A DNA stretch of 64,000 nucleotides from Neocallimastix lanati (nom. inval.). Taxonomy: Eukaryota; Neocallimastigomycota; Neocallimastigomycetes; Neocallimastigales; Neocallimastigaceae. The position numbers and the translations under genes were made by a program. Positions 1 to 11,748 of this stretch are shown piece by piece. The stretch spans positions 293,501 through 357,500 of the forward strand of contig JACVTC010000135.1 of assembly GCA_016946835.1 (NCBI GenBank), written 5' to 3'. Every line of letters starts with the position of its first letter. Position 1 is the first letter of the stretch. The notes below the pieces were generated by a model, which saw only the letters and a program-made list of their open reading frames with translations, was not told the DNA's origin and made no database searches.

Positions 1-635
1 TGAAGGTAATTTGGTATATCAGCCTTACCCTTAGCTTCTAATAATTCAATATTTTTAATAACTTCTTCACATAATAATTCATATTTATCCTTCTTTATTT
101 TATAAGATTGTTCATGTTCCCTTAATATTGAGGTAGCACGTCTACATTCTTGAATGCCATTAATTTCAGTACTTAATCTTTATTTTGTTTGAGCAATCAT
201 TTGAGTAGTAATATCCATTTCAGTACAAACATTATTATAATTGTAAACAGAATCTTCGGCATCACGAATAGCTTTATCTAAAAAAGTTTTTAGCCATTCA
301 TGGAAGTTTTCCATAACATGTAAGTATAAATAATTAATATCTTTAGAACTTGAACTTAAAGAATAACTAACAAGATTTATCCATTTTTTTTTTATAAAAC
401 AACTTTATCTCCTTTTGATTTTGCATCTTTAGATACAAAGGCAAATCGCTTTTGTTCGTTCATAGTTGTTTTCATACAATTAATCATCTTTTTAATATTG
501 TCTTCGGTTGTTTGATATATTTCTTCAATCTATTAAGTATATCAATAGTTGTATCAACCTTTGGATCAACAGTTTTAACTGATTAGAAAAAGCCAAACTG
601 AGAGTTAACTTGTTTTTTTTTAAAAGCTTGATTAA
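1..635 (-). pseudogene. Decayed coiled-coil gene, BAR/sorting-nexin-like (partial)
   Basis: No long ORF survives, but conceptual translation of the minus strand gives dense charged, helical coding-like stretches split over frames and stops. They include residues such as TVDPKVDTTIDILNRLKKY, MNEQKRFAFVSKDAKSKG, MENFHEWLKTFLDKAIRDAE and LREHEQSYKIKKDKYELL. The heptad-like pattern and order resemble BAR-domain membrane-binding proteins such as sorting nexins, but that assignment is inference. At least one frameshift and one in-frame stop are visible (a TAA after MIAQTK). The gene continues off the left edge. It could instead be any coiled-coil protein. Confidence 0.4.
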
Positions 636-639
636 AGCA

Positions 640-1680
640 AGCTGAAAATAAATAAAAAAAATTACAAAACTATAACAATATATAATTTATAATATTGGTT
701 TATTGTTGATTATTACATTTATCCTAATATAATTTTTTTTTATTTTATATATATATTGATTATATTAAGAGTATTGTATATAACTATATTTAAATAAAGT
801 GTGTTTTTTATTATTATTATTATTATTTTTTTTTTTTTTTTTTTTTTTACTAATTATAAATAATAAAATTTAATTCATTTGATAAAATGCTGTATTTGTC
901 ATCATGTATTATCATGTATTACTAGAATATCTCCATTAAATTAATTATAAAATATATATAACACTGTTTCAAAATCTATAACGCATTTGTCATTTATTTG
1001 TTAATTCAAAGTAATATCTTTTAAATAATAATAAATTGAGAAGGATAAACGTAACTTCTTATTTTCAATAATATTAAAACACCATTGCGAAGATTCATTG
1101 GATAAATGAGTTAATTTCATAAAAAAAAATCTTTTTTTCAAAAAATCTTTTATTGGTAAATGTATTTATTGGTTATAAAATACCTCCAAATCTATTCATA
1201 GGTTTTCTGGTATTAACGATCATATTTTTAATAGCATTTAAATCTCCTACTTCTTTTTTATATATAAATATATATATGATTCCCATTTATATTTAGATGT
1301 TAAGCATTGATTTGGAGAATAATAAATAATTCAAATAATATATTTTAAATTATTTTATATAGATTATCTAAATGTAATCTTCCCTATTATTGTTAATTAT
1401 ATATATAAATGGGTTTTATATGAATAAATATGTTATTAAAAAAAAAATTATATAAATATTTTAAATATCAAGTTTCGAGATTTAACAAAATTTAGATTAA
1501 TAAATAATAGATTAGATTTTTATAAATATTATATATTATTAATAATATAATTTTTTTTAAAAATATTTTAAATTGTTATTAATATTGATGGAATGGATTA
1601 AATAATAAAAATATATATTTATTTTTTTGATTAGTAATAATTTTATATTTAAATGATTTTATATTTTATATATTTCAACT
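640..1680. other. AT-rich gene-free stretch
   Basis: About 1 kb of very AT-rich DNA with a poly-T run near 821-848 and scattered short repeats. No gene, RNA or clear element is seen. Confidence 0.5.
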
Positions 1681-1683
1681 TAG

Positions 1684-1765
1684 CTTTATTGATAGCTCAA
1701 CTGAAGAGTTGAGACTCTTAATCTGTGAAAAGTATAAATCTCTTTTTTATTATATTAGAGTAAAG
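1684..1765 (+). pseudogene. tRNA-Lys(CTT)-like sequence, degenerate
   Basis: An 82-nt segment folds in tRNA fashion. A 7-bp acceptor-like pairing (CTTTATT with AGTAAAG, one G-T) encloses an A-box-like TAGCTCAACTG with a 4-bp D stem. The anticodon-arm stretch GAGACTCTTAATCT carries a CTT triplet in a CTCTTAA loop, and a weak B-box-like GTATAAATCTC follows. The anticodon stem has mismatches and the T arm is poor, so this is more likely a tRNA-derived repeat head or pseudogene than a working tRNA. The 16-mer TTGAGACTCTTAATCT (1709-1724) recurs exactly at the copia primer-binding position, 53607-53622. Confidence 0.4.
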
Positions 1766-1794
1766 AATAGTCTGCGTACATAATTTTATACTTC

Positions 1795-1930
1795 TTTATG
1801 ATATTTATAGTAAAAATAATATGTGGCTTTTTGTTACTATAGGTCACATATCCTACACTAATATATTAATTTATATAACATTACTCCTTTAAATAATATA
1901 ACTCTAAATCTTAATATTTTTGTTTCTAAC
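1795..1930 (-). repeat. Dispersed repeat, inverted relative to 63057-63195
   Basis: The reverse complement of this stretch matches 63057-63195 with modest divergence. Shared landmarks in order are TTGTTAGAAA, AAAGGAG.AATGTTATAT, GATATGTGACC, AAGCCACATATTAT and ACTATAAATATCATAA. It sits directly downstream of the tRNA-like sequence, so it may be the body of a tRNA-derived element, but no tRNA-like head is seen at the 63-kb copy. Confidence 0.6.
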
Positions 1931-2705
1931 AAAATTAGTTTAATTACTTGATAATTTAAATTATGCTAATAATTTTATTATTAGTTCTATTATAATTAGA
2001 ATTATTCTAAATTATAATTTTATAATCAATTTGTTGTTTTGACTTGTTATCTAAATTTAATTGATTTAAAAAATTATTAATAAAATTGTAATGATTTAAT
2101 TTTTTTAATACAATATTTTAATATATTGATTGAATATAAATCAAATACCAATTTTTTTTTATTTTTTAATATGGATAGATCTTTACAGTAACAACCCTAA
2201 GTTATAAATAAAAAAGATTTCATTTATTTTTTTTACTATATGAAAACTATCATATTGAATTTAATATCTTCCAATAATATATATTTTTTTTAAAACAATT
2301 ATTCATATTATGAAAATACGTTATCATATTACATATATTAATATCTTTATAATTTTCATTGTAATAAAGATATTGATATTTTATTACTAAAATATAATAA
2401 TTATTAAAATATTTATTAAATGAACATTCTGAATCAATATTAAAAATTATTATTTTAAACATTAAATATATTGTATATTAAAATAATCATTTTCTTTAAA
2501 TTGATTGTCTGTTATTTGTGTTATGGGTCTTATATATAATTATTATTCCATTATTACTTATAATTATTATTGGATTTAATAATAATTAATAATAATTTAT
2601 CAATTATTTTGTAATTATTTATTTTTATATATAGTGGATTCTATATTATTTATTTAAATATAATTATTAAAGTTATAATATAAAATAATTGTAATACCAA
2701 GGAAA
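1931..2705. other. AT-rich gene-free stretch
   Basis: Low-complexity AT DNA downstream of the convergently read membrane-protein gene. Short open frames here have no coding character. Confidence 0.45.
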
Positions 2706-3542
2706 TTAAAATATATAAAAATAAATATAAAGATATAATAAAAATACAAATAAATAAAATACATTTATTTTTATTTTATGTTTTAATATAAATTTAATGA
2801 CATAAGAAATACATAAACTTATAAATATAGCAATAATAAATTTTAATAAATTTATAAAACCGAAAAAGAAATCACTATCTGAAGGACCTTCAGGTGGCAT
2901 TCCACAATAATTCTCTACTTTCCAAGTTTTTAAATCTGTTATTAATCCACAATGTTTTGATCCACAATCTTTATCTTTTTTACATATATCACCTATTGCC
3001 TTACCACAATGCATATATGAATATCTAAAAATTAAAAGATTAATATAAATATCAGCACAAAACTCAGTTGGATTTTCTTCATTAAAAATGCAAAATCCAT
3101 CAATACATTTATTGGTTAAACATTGTGAATCAGAAGTACATTTATAAGAAATAATAATATCATGTCCACCAGATATTTTATATGATAATTCGGTTGATTT
3201 TAATTGATCATATCTGTAAGATTTACTAATATATATTTTCATATTACCATTTTCATCTGGAATTTCGACAAATTGACCTAAAGCCTCACGGTCTACTTCA
3301 ACACAAATATTATTTTTACAATAATAGCTAAGATTAATTTTATTTTTAATTTTTAAAACTTCTTTTTTCTTTAAAGTTTTATTTTTGTCATAAATATATA
3401 TAAAATTTTCACAATCTTCAAAATCAGTAATATTATCATAAGTATAATAAATTTTATTATTTAATTTATAAGAATATGTAATTCGAATATTAATAATAAA
3501 AATTAATATTATTAATATATAATATTTTAAATGTTTATACAT
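2706..3542 (-). CDS. Cys-rich type I membrane protein, family member 1
   Basis: A 278-residue protein with an N-terminal hydrophobic signal peptide and an extracellular Cys-rich region. The Cys region includes YYCKNNICV, CTSDSQCLTNKCIDGFCIF, YMHCGKAIGDICKKDKDC and the family motif EGPSDSD. The C-terminus is strongly hydrophobic (about residues 225-278) and may form one or two membrane segments. The same layout occurs at 21485-22228 and, in broken form, at 23289-23844, 40492-40640 and 42381-43010, so this is a multigene family. Function is unknown; the topology suggests a cell-surface protein. It is divergent from the PI-PLC gene at 4132, with about 590 bp between them. The start is the first ATG, followed at once by the signal peptide. 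Confidence 0.75.
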   Translation of the reverse strand: MYKHLKYYILIILIFIINIRITYSYKLNNKIYYTYDNITDFEDCENFIYIYDKNKTLKKKEVLKIKNKINLSYYCKNNICVEVDREALGQFVEIPDENGNMKIYISKSYRYDQLKSTELSYKISGGHDIIISYKCTSDSQCLTNKCIDGFCIFNEENPTEFCADIYINLLIFRYSYMHCGKAIGDICKKDKDCGSKHCGLITDLKTWKVENYCGMPPEGPSDSDFFFGFINLLKFIIAIFISLCISYVIKFILKHKIKINVFYLFVFLLYLYIYFYIF

Positions 3543-4131
3543 TGTATTTTTATAATTTTAGAACTAAAAAAATATATATATTTATTTATTTAAAAAATAT
3601 TATGTTTTTGAAAATAATATTATAAATTTATTTTATATTATTTAATCTATTATATATACAATTTAAAAATATACTTAAGATAAATTTATAAAATATTTAT
3701 TTTATAAAAATCACTTTTGAATTTTTTTAAAATTTATAATATAATAAATATATTTTACAAGAAATATTTTATTCCTATTTAAATTTTATTTCAAAATTAA
3801 TGGTAATTTTAATATTTATTAATTATTATTATTTTTTAAAAGATATAAAATTTTTATAAAAATATAATAAAAACAAAAAATGGACAACGTTTTATAAAAT
3901 ATAATAGTTTTTAATTTTAAATAAATTATACTTATAAAATAAAATATTTATATTTTTTATTATATATAATTATATAAATATATATATTTTTATTATATAT
4001 AATTATATAATTATATATAATTTTATTTTAATATTTAAAAAATAATATAATTTATTTTTATAAAATGATTTTTTATAATTTAATTTAAAAAACCAAAAAA
4101 AAAAAATAATTTATTATATAAATTACTCAAA
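3543..4131. promoter_or_regulatory. Divergent intergenic region between the two surface/secreted genes
   Basis: About 590 bp of almost pure A/T separates the start of the minus-strand gene from the start of the plus-strand PI-PLC gene. It includes TATA-like tracts and repeated TATATAATTATATA stretches. It must hold both promoters if the genes are expressed, but no specific site can be named. Confidence 0.4.
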
Positions 4132-6435
4132 ATGAAATCATTATTTATTACTGTGATTATTTTATTAATAAATTACAGTTTTTGTTCTAATGATAAAGGT
4201 AAATATCTTGAATTAAATAAAACTGAAGAAGGAGCATATTTAGTTGCTAAAAGTTGCACAGAAGTATATATTTGTAGCAAACATAGTAAGAAATATATAT
4301 TATTTGGCGATGATATTTTAGATGGATATTTTTATAGAGATGAAAAATTAGACTATGAAATTAATATTGATGATGGTGATTTTAATAATCCTGATAAATG
4401 TTCAATAAAAAGATATGCTACCATTTCAACTGAGTCTTGCTATATGTCAAGTACTGGAGAAATTAAAACTAAAGGTAAATTTAATATATTTGAAGTACCT
4501 TATTATGATATTGATATTAAAAATAATCGTGTTTTGACTGAATGGGGATGGTGTACATATTCATATGAAACTATCGATGCTAATTGGATGTCATTTCTTG
4601 ATAAAAAATTAAAACTTAATCAAATTAATATTCCAGGAACACATGATACAGGAACATACGATATAGGAAAAGTTTGGAAAAGTTCTACTGAAAATAACAA
4701 AATAATTGATGGATCATTTTTAGCATCAGTAAAATCTTTAACTGCACAAACTCAAGATTTAAATATTAAAGATCAATTAAAAAATGGAATTAGATATTTA
4801 GACATAAGATTACATTTAGATGATAAAGACGAACTACCTTATCTTTATCATGGATATTTCGCTTGTTATGATAGTAATACTGAAGATTATCTCTATCTTA
4901 AAAATGTTCTTAAATATTGTATTGATTTCTTAGTTGATCATAAAGATGAAACAATCATTCTTCATTTAAAAAGGGAAGGAATTAAAGATAAAATTACAAA
5001 TGATGATATATCTAAATTAATTGAATCAATTGCTAAAGAAAAATATAATAAAGAAAAAAGATATTTAGATTATTTTTATATTCCTGAAAATATTGATAAA
5101 AAATATACTAACAAATATATGCCAACTCTTGAAGAAACAAGAGGTAGAATAGTTTTTTTATCAAGATCTGAATTTTATTATACTGATAAAACTATTGAAC
5201 CAACAAATAAAAAAACTACAGAAAATGAACCCAATTATCCAATAGGATTTTTAAGAAATGTTCCTGTTATATTTTCTAGTAAATATGAAATTTGTGAGCC
5301 AGAAATAAAAGGTAATTTCCGTTGTCAAGATGACTATAATCTTAATAAAAATATGAAATGGTTAGTAGTAGAAAATATGTTATTGGAAGAAAGTGAATTT
5401 AATAATAAAAATAATGATTTAGTACATTCATTAAATTTTATGAATATAGCTTTTACAGCTTTTAATTATATTACAACTTCAGCAACATATATGAATAAAA
5501 AACTAACTAAATTTCTTCAAGATTATTCAGTTCCAAATGAATGGTTTATTTTAGATTTTCCATCTATAAATGTTATTCGTGAAATTTATAATTCTAATTT
5601 TGGTAAAAATAAACCAGTTTATAAACCAAGTGCTTATATTGATCTTGATGTAATTAATAAAAAAAATAAAGAAAGTAATTTATTAATTTGTTTTGCTACT
5701 TTTGGTATTGTTTGTGATTTTGGTAATTATGATTCACATCATGATTTAAAACGAAGAGATGTTATGAATAATGAAAATAACAAAGAAACAATGATATGTC
5801 TTCAACGTATAATAAATACTGACGAACAAGGAAATCCTCAAGATATAGTAAAAACTAATTATAAATGTATTGATAATGATTTGAATAAATGGTATATTAA
5901 ACAAAATAATGATGATGAAAAAATATACTCTATTATTTCATTATATGATAATAAATGTTTAAATTACTCTGGTGATATATTATACGTCGAAAAATGTAAA
6001 GAAAATAATATATATGAAAAATTCACTATTAAAGATAATATTATATGTTCGCAATTTGATACGACAAAATGCTTTAATAATTTTGATATTTACCCTACGT
6101 CTATTAAACCTAAATCATATGAAAATTTAACTTGTTCTACTAATTTTGCAAGACTTGGAATTAAATGTTGTTCTAATTCCAATGCTCAAGTTAAATATGT
6201 TGATGAAGTTGGTAATTGGGGTGTAGAAAATGGTGAGCTTTGTGGTATTGGTTACGAGAGATGTTCATGGAGTATTTTAGGTTACCCATGTTGTTCTTCT
6301 CTAAATCCAACTGTCATTTATACTGATGAAAATGGTTCTTGGGGTTGTGAAGATGGTCAATGGTGTGGTATTGGAGAAATTACACATGATTCTAAAGTAC
6401 GTATTAAAAACAAAATGACTCAAAATGTCTTATAA
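4132..6435 (+). CDS. Secreted PI-PLC X-domain protein with fungal dockerins (5' part)
   Basis: A 767-residue ORF starting with a signal peptide (cleavage probably near residues 18-20). A Cys-containing N-terminal domain (about 20-145) is followed by a bacterial-type phosphatidylinositol phospholipase C X domain. Visible there are INIPGTHDTGTYD with candidate catalytic His171, GIRYLDIRLH (about 220-227), YHGYF with candidate second His240, and HLKRE (about 278). Such enzymes cleave PI or GPI lipids by acid-base catalysis with two His. A ricin-like stretch follows (about 555-650), then two fungal dockerin (CBM10-type) modules at about 668-707 and 711-750, with the ..CC..N...V.Y.DE.G.WG.E...CGI pattern. 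The ORF ends at TAA 6433-6435, but a neighbouring frame continues with the sequence found in the homologous copy at 37.7 kb. A frameshift near 6405-6430 therefore probably splits one gene reaching 8411. Confidence 0.8.
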   Translation: MKSLFITVIILLINYSFCSNDKGKYLELNKTEEGAYLVAKSCTEVYICSKHSKKYILFGDDILDGYFYRDEKLDYEINIDDGDFNNPDKCSIKRYATISTESCYMSSTGEIKTKGKFNIFEVPYYDIDIKNNRVLTEWGWCTYSYETIDANWMSFLDKKLKLNQINIPGTHDTGTYDIGKVWKSSTENNKIIDGSFLASVKSLTAQTQDLNIKDQLKNGIRYLDIRLHLDDKDELPYLYHGYFACYDSNTEDYLYLKNVLKYCIDFLVDHKDETIILHLKREGIKDKITNDDISKLIESIAKEKYNKEKRYLDYFYIPENIDKKYTNKYMPTLEETRGRIVFLSRSEFYYTDKTIEPTNKKTTENEPNYPIGFLRNVPVIFSSKYEICEPEIKGNFRCQDDYNLNKNMKWLVVENMLLEESEFNNKNNDLVHSLNFMNIAFTAFNYITTSATYMNKKLTKFLQDYSVPNEWFILDFPSINVIREIYNSNFGKNKPVYKPSAYIDLDVINKKNKESNLLICFATFGIVCDFGNYDSHHDLKRRDVMNNENNKETMICLQRIINTDEQGNPQDIVKTNYKCIDNDLNKWYIKQNNDDEKIYSIISLYDNKCLNYSGDILYVEKCKENNIYEKFTIKDNIICSQFDTTKCFNNFDIYPTSIKPKSYENLTCSTNFARLGIKCCSNSNAQVKYVDEVGNWGVENGELCGIGYERCSWSILGYPCCSSLNPTVIYTDENGSWGCEDGQWCGIGEITHDSKVRIKNKMTQNVL

Positions 6436-8411
6436 CTAATCTACATTCAGATAACACTATAGTTTTATTAGGTGATTGTAATCATAGTATATGGATTTAT
6501 GAAAAGGATCAACTTATTTTAGATGCTACTAAAAAATGTTTATATGCTATGAATTCCCAAAATGCAAGAATGACGAATTGTAATGAAGGAGATAATCAAA
6601 TAAATCATCATATACATTTTAAGATAGTTGATAATAAATATATTTGTATTAAAAATAATGTAGATCCCAACAATTATTGTTTGAATGGAAAATCTTTGAA
6701 CTTTGAAACAAGTAAAAACGAATTTTCTGAATGGTATACTGAAAATTGGAATGGTAAAATAGTTGAATCCATTGAAGAAATTCTTAGAAACAATCCTAGT
6801 TTAAGTTTTAGTAAATTTAAACCTAGTACTACTACACCTACTATTATTAAACCTACAAGTACTTCTAAACCAACTAATAATAAACATTGTCCATTTCAGG
6901 ATTATCCATGTTGCTCTGATCCTAACGCTAATGTTGTAGAAACTGATGAAAATGGTTCTTGGGGTCTCGAAAATGGTGATTGGTGTCACATACTCAGTGA
7001 TATTACTACTACACCAATACCTACTTTATCATCTGAGCCTGAATGTCAATTTCAAGACTATCCATGTTGTTCTTCTGAAAACACTAATGTTGTTGAAACA
7101 GATAATACGGGGGATTGGGGATCAGAAAATGGTGACTGGTGTCATATAGTTCGTGGTAATACCACTGCCAGAACAACAACCACTACAGCTACAAATATTC
7201 CAACAGTGACAAATTATAGATGTGGATCTAATTTTAATAATATGAAATGTGATCCAGGTTACTGTTGCAGTAAGAAGGGTTATTGTGGTGCTACTATGGA
7301 TTATTGTGGAACAGGTTGTCAATCAGAATTCGGTGATTGTAAATGTGGGCCAAAGAATAGTAACCACGTTTGTCCAGATAATAGATGCTGCAGTAAGAAG
7401 GGTTACTGTGGTACTACTAATGCTTACTGTGGAACAGGTTGTCAATCAGAATTTGGCAAATGTAATATGGTAGCTACAACTACTACAACTACAACTACAA
7501 CTACAACTACTACTACAAATACAAGTAGAGCTACTACTACAAACACAAGTTCACCTACAAGTACCAAACTTGTCTGGATCTACAATGCCAACTTGAACGA
7601 ATGCTTATGTGCGAATACGAATATAACTACTGGAACTAAAGCATATAAACCTTATATCAGAGCCTGTGGAAACATTGAGAAGTTCAAATGGTATTTCGAA
7701 CCTTATCCTAAAGGCCATCTTCGTTCATATCTTGCTCCTAGTGAATGTATTTACCTGGAAGATGTTGAGAATGGTAAAATTAAGGTCAACACTTGTGAGG
7801 CTAATAAGAATTTTGATTTTGAATACGACCTTAGTACCGGATCCATTAAATCACCATTATCACCACAAGATTGTTTAGGTAAAGGTGATAGAGGAAAAGA
7901 AGAAAGCAATGCTGATGGTGGTTATCTTAATCCTTGTATTGGATCTGAGGACCAAGTATGGCAAATATGGGACATGCAACCTAACACTTTATTCGAAGCT
8001 AAAACTCAAGATGTATGGGTCTACAATCCCGAATTGAACAAATGCTTAGTATCAGGTAATAAACTTAATAACAGACCACAAATTGGCAACTGCGGTAACT
8101 CCGACTCCTTCAAATGGCAAATTCCCGAGTCAGAAGACGGTTTCTACAAATCATTATCAACTGGTTGGTATTTAGATGTTATCAATATCGAACAAGGAAC
8201 TATCATTATGAACGATACTCGTAGTCCTTCATCTGTTATTAAGCATAGTAAGAAGAGACAAGCTATCGTTTCTCCATTGAATTCACAAAAATGCCTTGGA
8301 ATAATGAGTTCAACTAATAAGAACGAATACCGTTTAACTTTGAATGATTGTAACAATTCTCAAAAGGATCAAAAGTGGGAAATCCGCACGGTATTCCCAG
8401 GTAGCCAATAA
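6436..8411 (+). CDS. PI-PLC gene 3' part: dockerins, two hevein domains, ricin-type lectins
   Basis: The 620-residue ORF opens at ATG 6549, but the same frame is open upstream (LITNLHSDN then LLGDCNHS), matching the minus-strand copy near 37.7 kb. That supports one gene with 4132-6435. In order: a lectin-like tail; two dockerin-like modules at about residues 114-146 and 166-198 (YPCCS...VVETDENGSWG.ENGDWCHI); two type-1 chitin-binding (hevein) modules at about 225-265 and 266-306 with eight Cys each; a Thr-rich linker coded by ACA/ACT runs; and two ricin-B-like units (about 340-480 and 490-620) with WIYN/VYNPELNKCL starts. A secreted, multi-binding-module protein is implied. The final 2 kb is less AT-rich than its surroundings. 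Confidence 0.78.
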
Positions 8412-9880
8412 TTTGTACCACTATTAAAGTTGGGTTACTAATGACTATGTTTCAGGCATAATCATTAATTACTATATAATATTTGTTAAACTAATCGTAT
8501 AATGTTTATGATTTACATAATACAAAATTATATATTAAACATGGATACAATATTTTTATGTATGAAAAACATGCAAATAATAATACTATCAAAAAATTAC
8601 AAAAAAAAAAAAAAAAAAGCATAAAGATAGAACAATAGATGTATATAATTATCGTAGTAACGAATATAATTCATTACTAATATAATTATATTTAGATATT
8701 ATATATGTTTTATATATTACTTTTATATTTACTACAAGTATAATAATAATACTATTAACATAACATTAAAACTTTACATCAAATTTATACTATCACAATG
8801 AAATAAATAAAATTAAAAATAAAAAAAAAAAAATAAATAAAAGAAAAAGAATACAATTAAATAAAATTTATAGTAAAACAATCAAAAGAAAATGAAAATA
8901 ATGCAAATATTTTTTAAAAGAATAATATCCAAAAAGGTCTATTTAAATAAAATATTTGTATATATTGTTCTGCACATATTTAATAAAGTAGTTTTTAAAA
9001 ATATATATACTATTTAAAGTATTAGTAATGGTAAAATTTATATTAATAAATTAATTATAATAATTGTGTTTTAAATATAATTACTATTAAAAAAGTTTAG
9101 TGTTTTTAAAACTAAATCAACCTATAAAAAATATTTGATAAATATTAAATTAATCTATGTTATTTGAATTTTTAAAAGTCTTTTAAAATATTTAATTTTT
9201 AAAATTTCTTTATTATTATTGCTAATAAATTAAAATACGTTATATTATTTCTCTACTAATATTATTATAAAGTAAAAGTATCATTTTATTATTTTTTTTA
9301 TCTTTTGAATACATAGACCTCAAAAACTTTTTAATTATTATATATTATCATATATTTTGCTTCTTAAACTTTTATGATATAATTTTAAATATTATTAATT
9401 TTATAAAAATTTATTTAATTTTTTTATATTTTAAATTCTTTATTATCTCGTTTAATTTATACTTATATTTACATATTTATTATGGATACATCTCTTTGAA
9501 TTTATTATATATGTAAAATAAAACAAAAAATAATAAATTAAAACATTTAACTTTATATAAAAATTATGATTAATATAAGACGAATTAAACATTTATTTTA
9601 TTTTTATTATTATTATTAATTTTTTTTTTAATTTATTAATTTTATAAAAATTATTTAATTTATATTAATTAAACTTAGTATATAATAATTTTATGCAAAC
9701 TATTATGCGTAACCAAATATTTATTGTTTTTAGTAAAGTGCTTCTATATTATTTTAAAACTTTAAATAGAGCAAGATTTGTAAATAATACCTTTTGAAAT
9801 AATAAAGTAAAATGATAAAATGATATTCTTTTAATATTTTGTCTAAAGCAAAGTATATTAGAATTATTGATTTAATGGAT
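8412..9880. other. Gene-free spacer holding the left edge of the viral-like block
   Basis: About 1.47 kb of AT-rich DNA without coding signal, with poly-A runs near 8600-8620 and 8820-8832. The composition changes from host-like to less AT-rich near 9.85 kb, where RNA polymerase coding begins. The exact host-virus junction cannot be placed by eye, and no terminal repeat or target duplication was found. Confidence 0.4.
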
Positions 9881-9887
9881 ATAAAAA

Positions 9888-10187
9888 ATGCATCTTAAGT
9901 TTGAATTATATGACAATAAAGATTTGGAAAATAATTCTGTCTTAATATCCGAAATTCCTGAATTAGTGGATAATACTACTGCATATACATTGGAACCACA
10001 ATTACCTTGTAAACAATGTAAGAAAATTATGGAATGTCCAGGACATTTAGGAAGAATACCACTTTATCATAGAATTGTACATCCATTGTTTGCAAGTACC
10101 CTATGCAAAGAAACCACGCATATTTGCCCTGTCTGTAACAAATATAACAAATCAAATAATACAAAGTCCGTTTGTTGTAAAAAGTGA
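9888..10187 (+). pseudogene. Viral-like RNA polymerase largest subunit, N-terminal zinc/clamp segment
   Basis: This 99-codon ORF matches the start of RNA polymerase largest subunits (Rpb1/beta-prime). It has CKQCKKIMECPGHLGRIPL followed by a basic, His-containing segment and a second Cys pair (CPVC) with CCKK near the end. These are the clamp zinc-binding elements. It stops at an in-frame TGA (10185-10187), yet the same frame continues uninterrupted for 48 codons into the next ORF at 10332. A single nonsense codon (or read-through) therefore separates them. Together with the segments to 12136 it forms one broken gene. The compact layout suggests an NCLDV-type subunit, not host nuclear Rpb1. 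Confidence 0.8.
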
Positions 10188-10331
10188 ATAATTCCTGCTT
10201 CGTTTTCACTTCATAAGAAAAGCGTAGCAAATAGTTCGGAAATTAAAATAAGAAGTAAGAAAAAGAATGATAAGAAAACGTATTCAGAATATGGATTTTC
10301 TTTTGGGAATCAAAAATTAACGATTGATGAA

Positions 10332-11189
10332 ATGTACGAGTTGATTTGTTCATCAGATTTTACGGATGGTCCATCGATGCAAGAGAAAATGAAAAAGGCA
10401 TTTATAAAGAATATCCCAGTATTACCAATTAATATGCGACCATCAATAAAATATTCCAGTAATATTACTATTCATAATATTCTTACCAATCTCTACATTA
10501 GATTGTTAGATTTGAATTATCAGTATCGAAATGAAAATTTTTACATTATGCAATCGGCTTATGTCTTAAGAGCATTTAATTTATTTCGAAAAATTCTAGG
10601 AATTCATGGTATAACCGATAAGGCAGAAGATTCAGAAAAAATCTATATTAAACAAATGTTATCAGGAAAAACAGGAATCTTTAGAAGTATGTGTTTGGCA
10701 AAACGACAAAACTTTTGTCTTCGGAGTGTCATCGTATCAAATATCGATACTCCACTGAATATGGTTTTAATTCCTAAAGAATTCACTGACCAACTGATTC
10801 CATTTGGCTATAAACCTTATGATTATGTTATTATTAATCGACAACCGACATTGCAAGCTACCTCGTTACTGGCAGTTCGTTCTTGTCCAAGTAATTGTCG
10901 TACCATTCAAATCAATCCGCTCATTGCTAGCGTTTTCCAAGCCGATTTTGATGGGGATGAAATGAACATCTTCTGGCTTCCCGGCGATGAAGCTAAAAAA
11001 GAACTAAAAGAAAAATTGAACATTGCCAATAATTTTCGTTCGTTTAAAAACGCTGCAATTATGATCAAGTTTATTCAGGATACCTTAACGGGAATCTATA
11101 ATATGACAAGAGATTATGACATTGCCGATGCCGACATGATCAAAAAAGTTTGTAAAAAGCTGAAAAATATCAAAACGCAAATGGAATGA
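10332..11189 (+). pseudogene. RNA polymerase largest subunit, active-site segment (DFDGDEMN)
   Basis: This is the same frame as the previous segment; the open region really begins at 10188. It contains LSGKTGIFRSMCLAKRQNF (the GK.G..R...GKR.NF region), IINRQPTLQATSLLAV (rudder/fork-side RQPTLH-like motif) and QADFDGDEMNIFWLPG, the universal Mg-binding motif with all three Asp retained. QDTLTGIYNMTRDY at the end corresponds to the funnel entry. The TGA at 11187-11189 is a frameshift consequence: the +1 frame is open from before 11188 and carries on the protein. A slip in the A-rich codons between about 11147 and 11185 explains it. The catalytic residues are intact although the gene is broken. 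Confidence 0.88.
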
Positions 11190-11253
11190 TTTTAGCAAAT
11201 ACTATAAGTCTATAATAAAGCTTTTCATATCACAAAAAGAGAAAGACTTTGAT

Positions 11254-11748
11254 TTGAAAGAGGGAGAAGGCTCTTTGAATGATCATTCCTTGGTAACTCA
11301 TAAATATCAAGTAGAAATTCCATATGCCCATTTGATATCTCTGTTACTTCCAAGAAATCTAACTATATCTTATGAAAATAAAGTATTAGTTCTTGAAGGA
11401 ATTCTACTAGGTGTTATTAACGGCGATAATCAAAGTGTATTGCTTAACGATATATACAATTATGGAAATAACTTTTATTTGAAATTTATGTGGGATTTTC
11501 AAGGAATGGTGCTCGAATATAACTTACTTCATTTAATTTCGTTTTCAATAGCCGATTGTATTCCTTCAAAAAAAATAAAGGATTCAGTTGAGGTTTTTTT
11601 TAAAGACTTAAAAAATGAAGCCTATACAATTCGCAATGCCGATATCGATTCGATCATTGTAAATAATCTTCAAAGTAATCACATCAAAAAAAAATATGAA
11701 TGTAAAATATTATGTTCGCTACAAAAATCTAATCAAAAATTTAGATAA
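11254..11748 (+). pseudogene. RNA polymerase largest subunit, funnel segment
   Basis: A 164-codon open segment whose listed start is a TTG; the frame is already open from about 11188, so it is a continuation and not a new gene. HLISLLLPRNLTISYENKV and FSIADCIPS correspond to the pore/funnel region of Rpb1. The frame is lost at an A9 run (11686-11694), after which the next segment continues in another frame with a 53-nt overlap. The break coincides with a homopolymer, so sequencing or assembly error cannot be excluded. Confidence 0.75.

Noticed and set aside
1684-1765. Functional tRNA-Lys gene
   Set aside because: The anticodon stem has mismatches, the T arm is poor and the length is atypical; kept only as a tRNA-like pseudogene.
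6801-7878. Several short ORFs on both strands inside the PI-PLC/dockerin gene
   Set aside because: They are shadows of the dockerin, hevein and lectin coding sequence in other frames.
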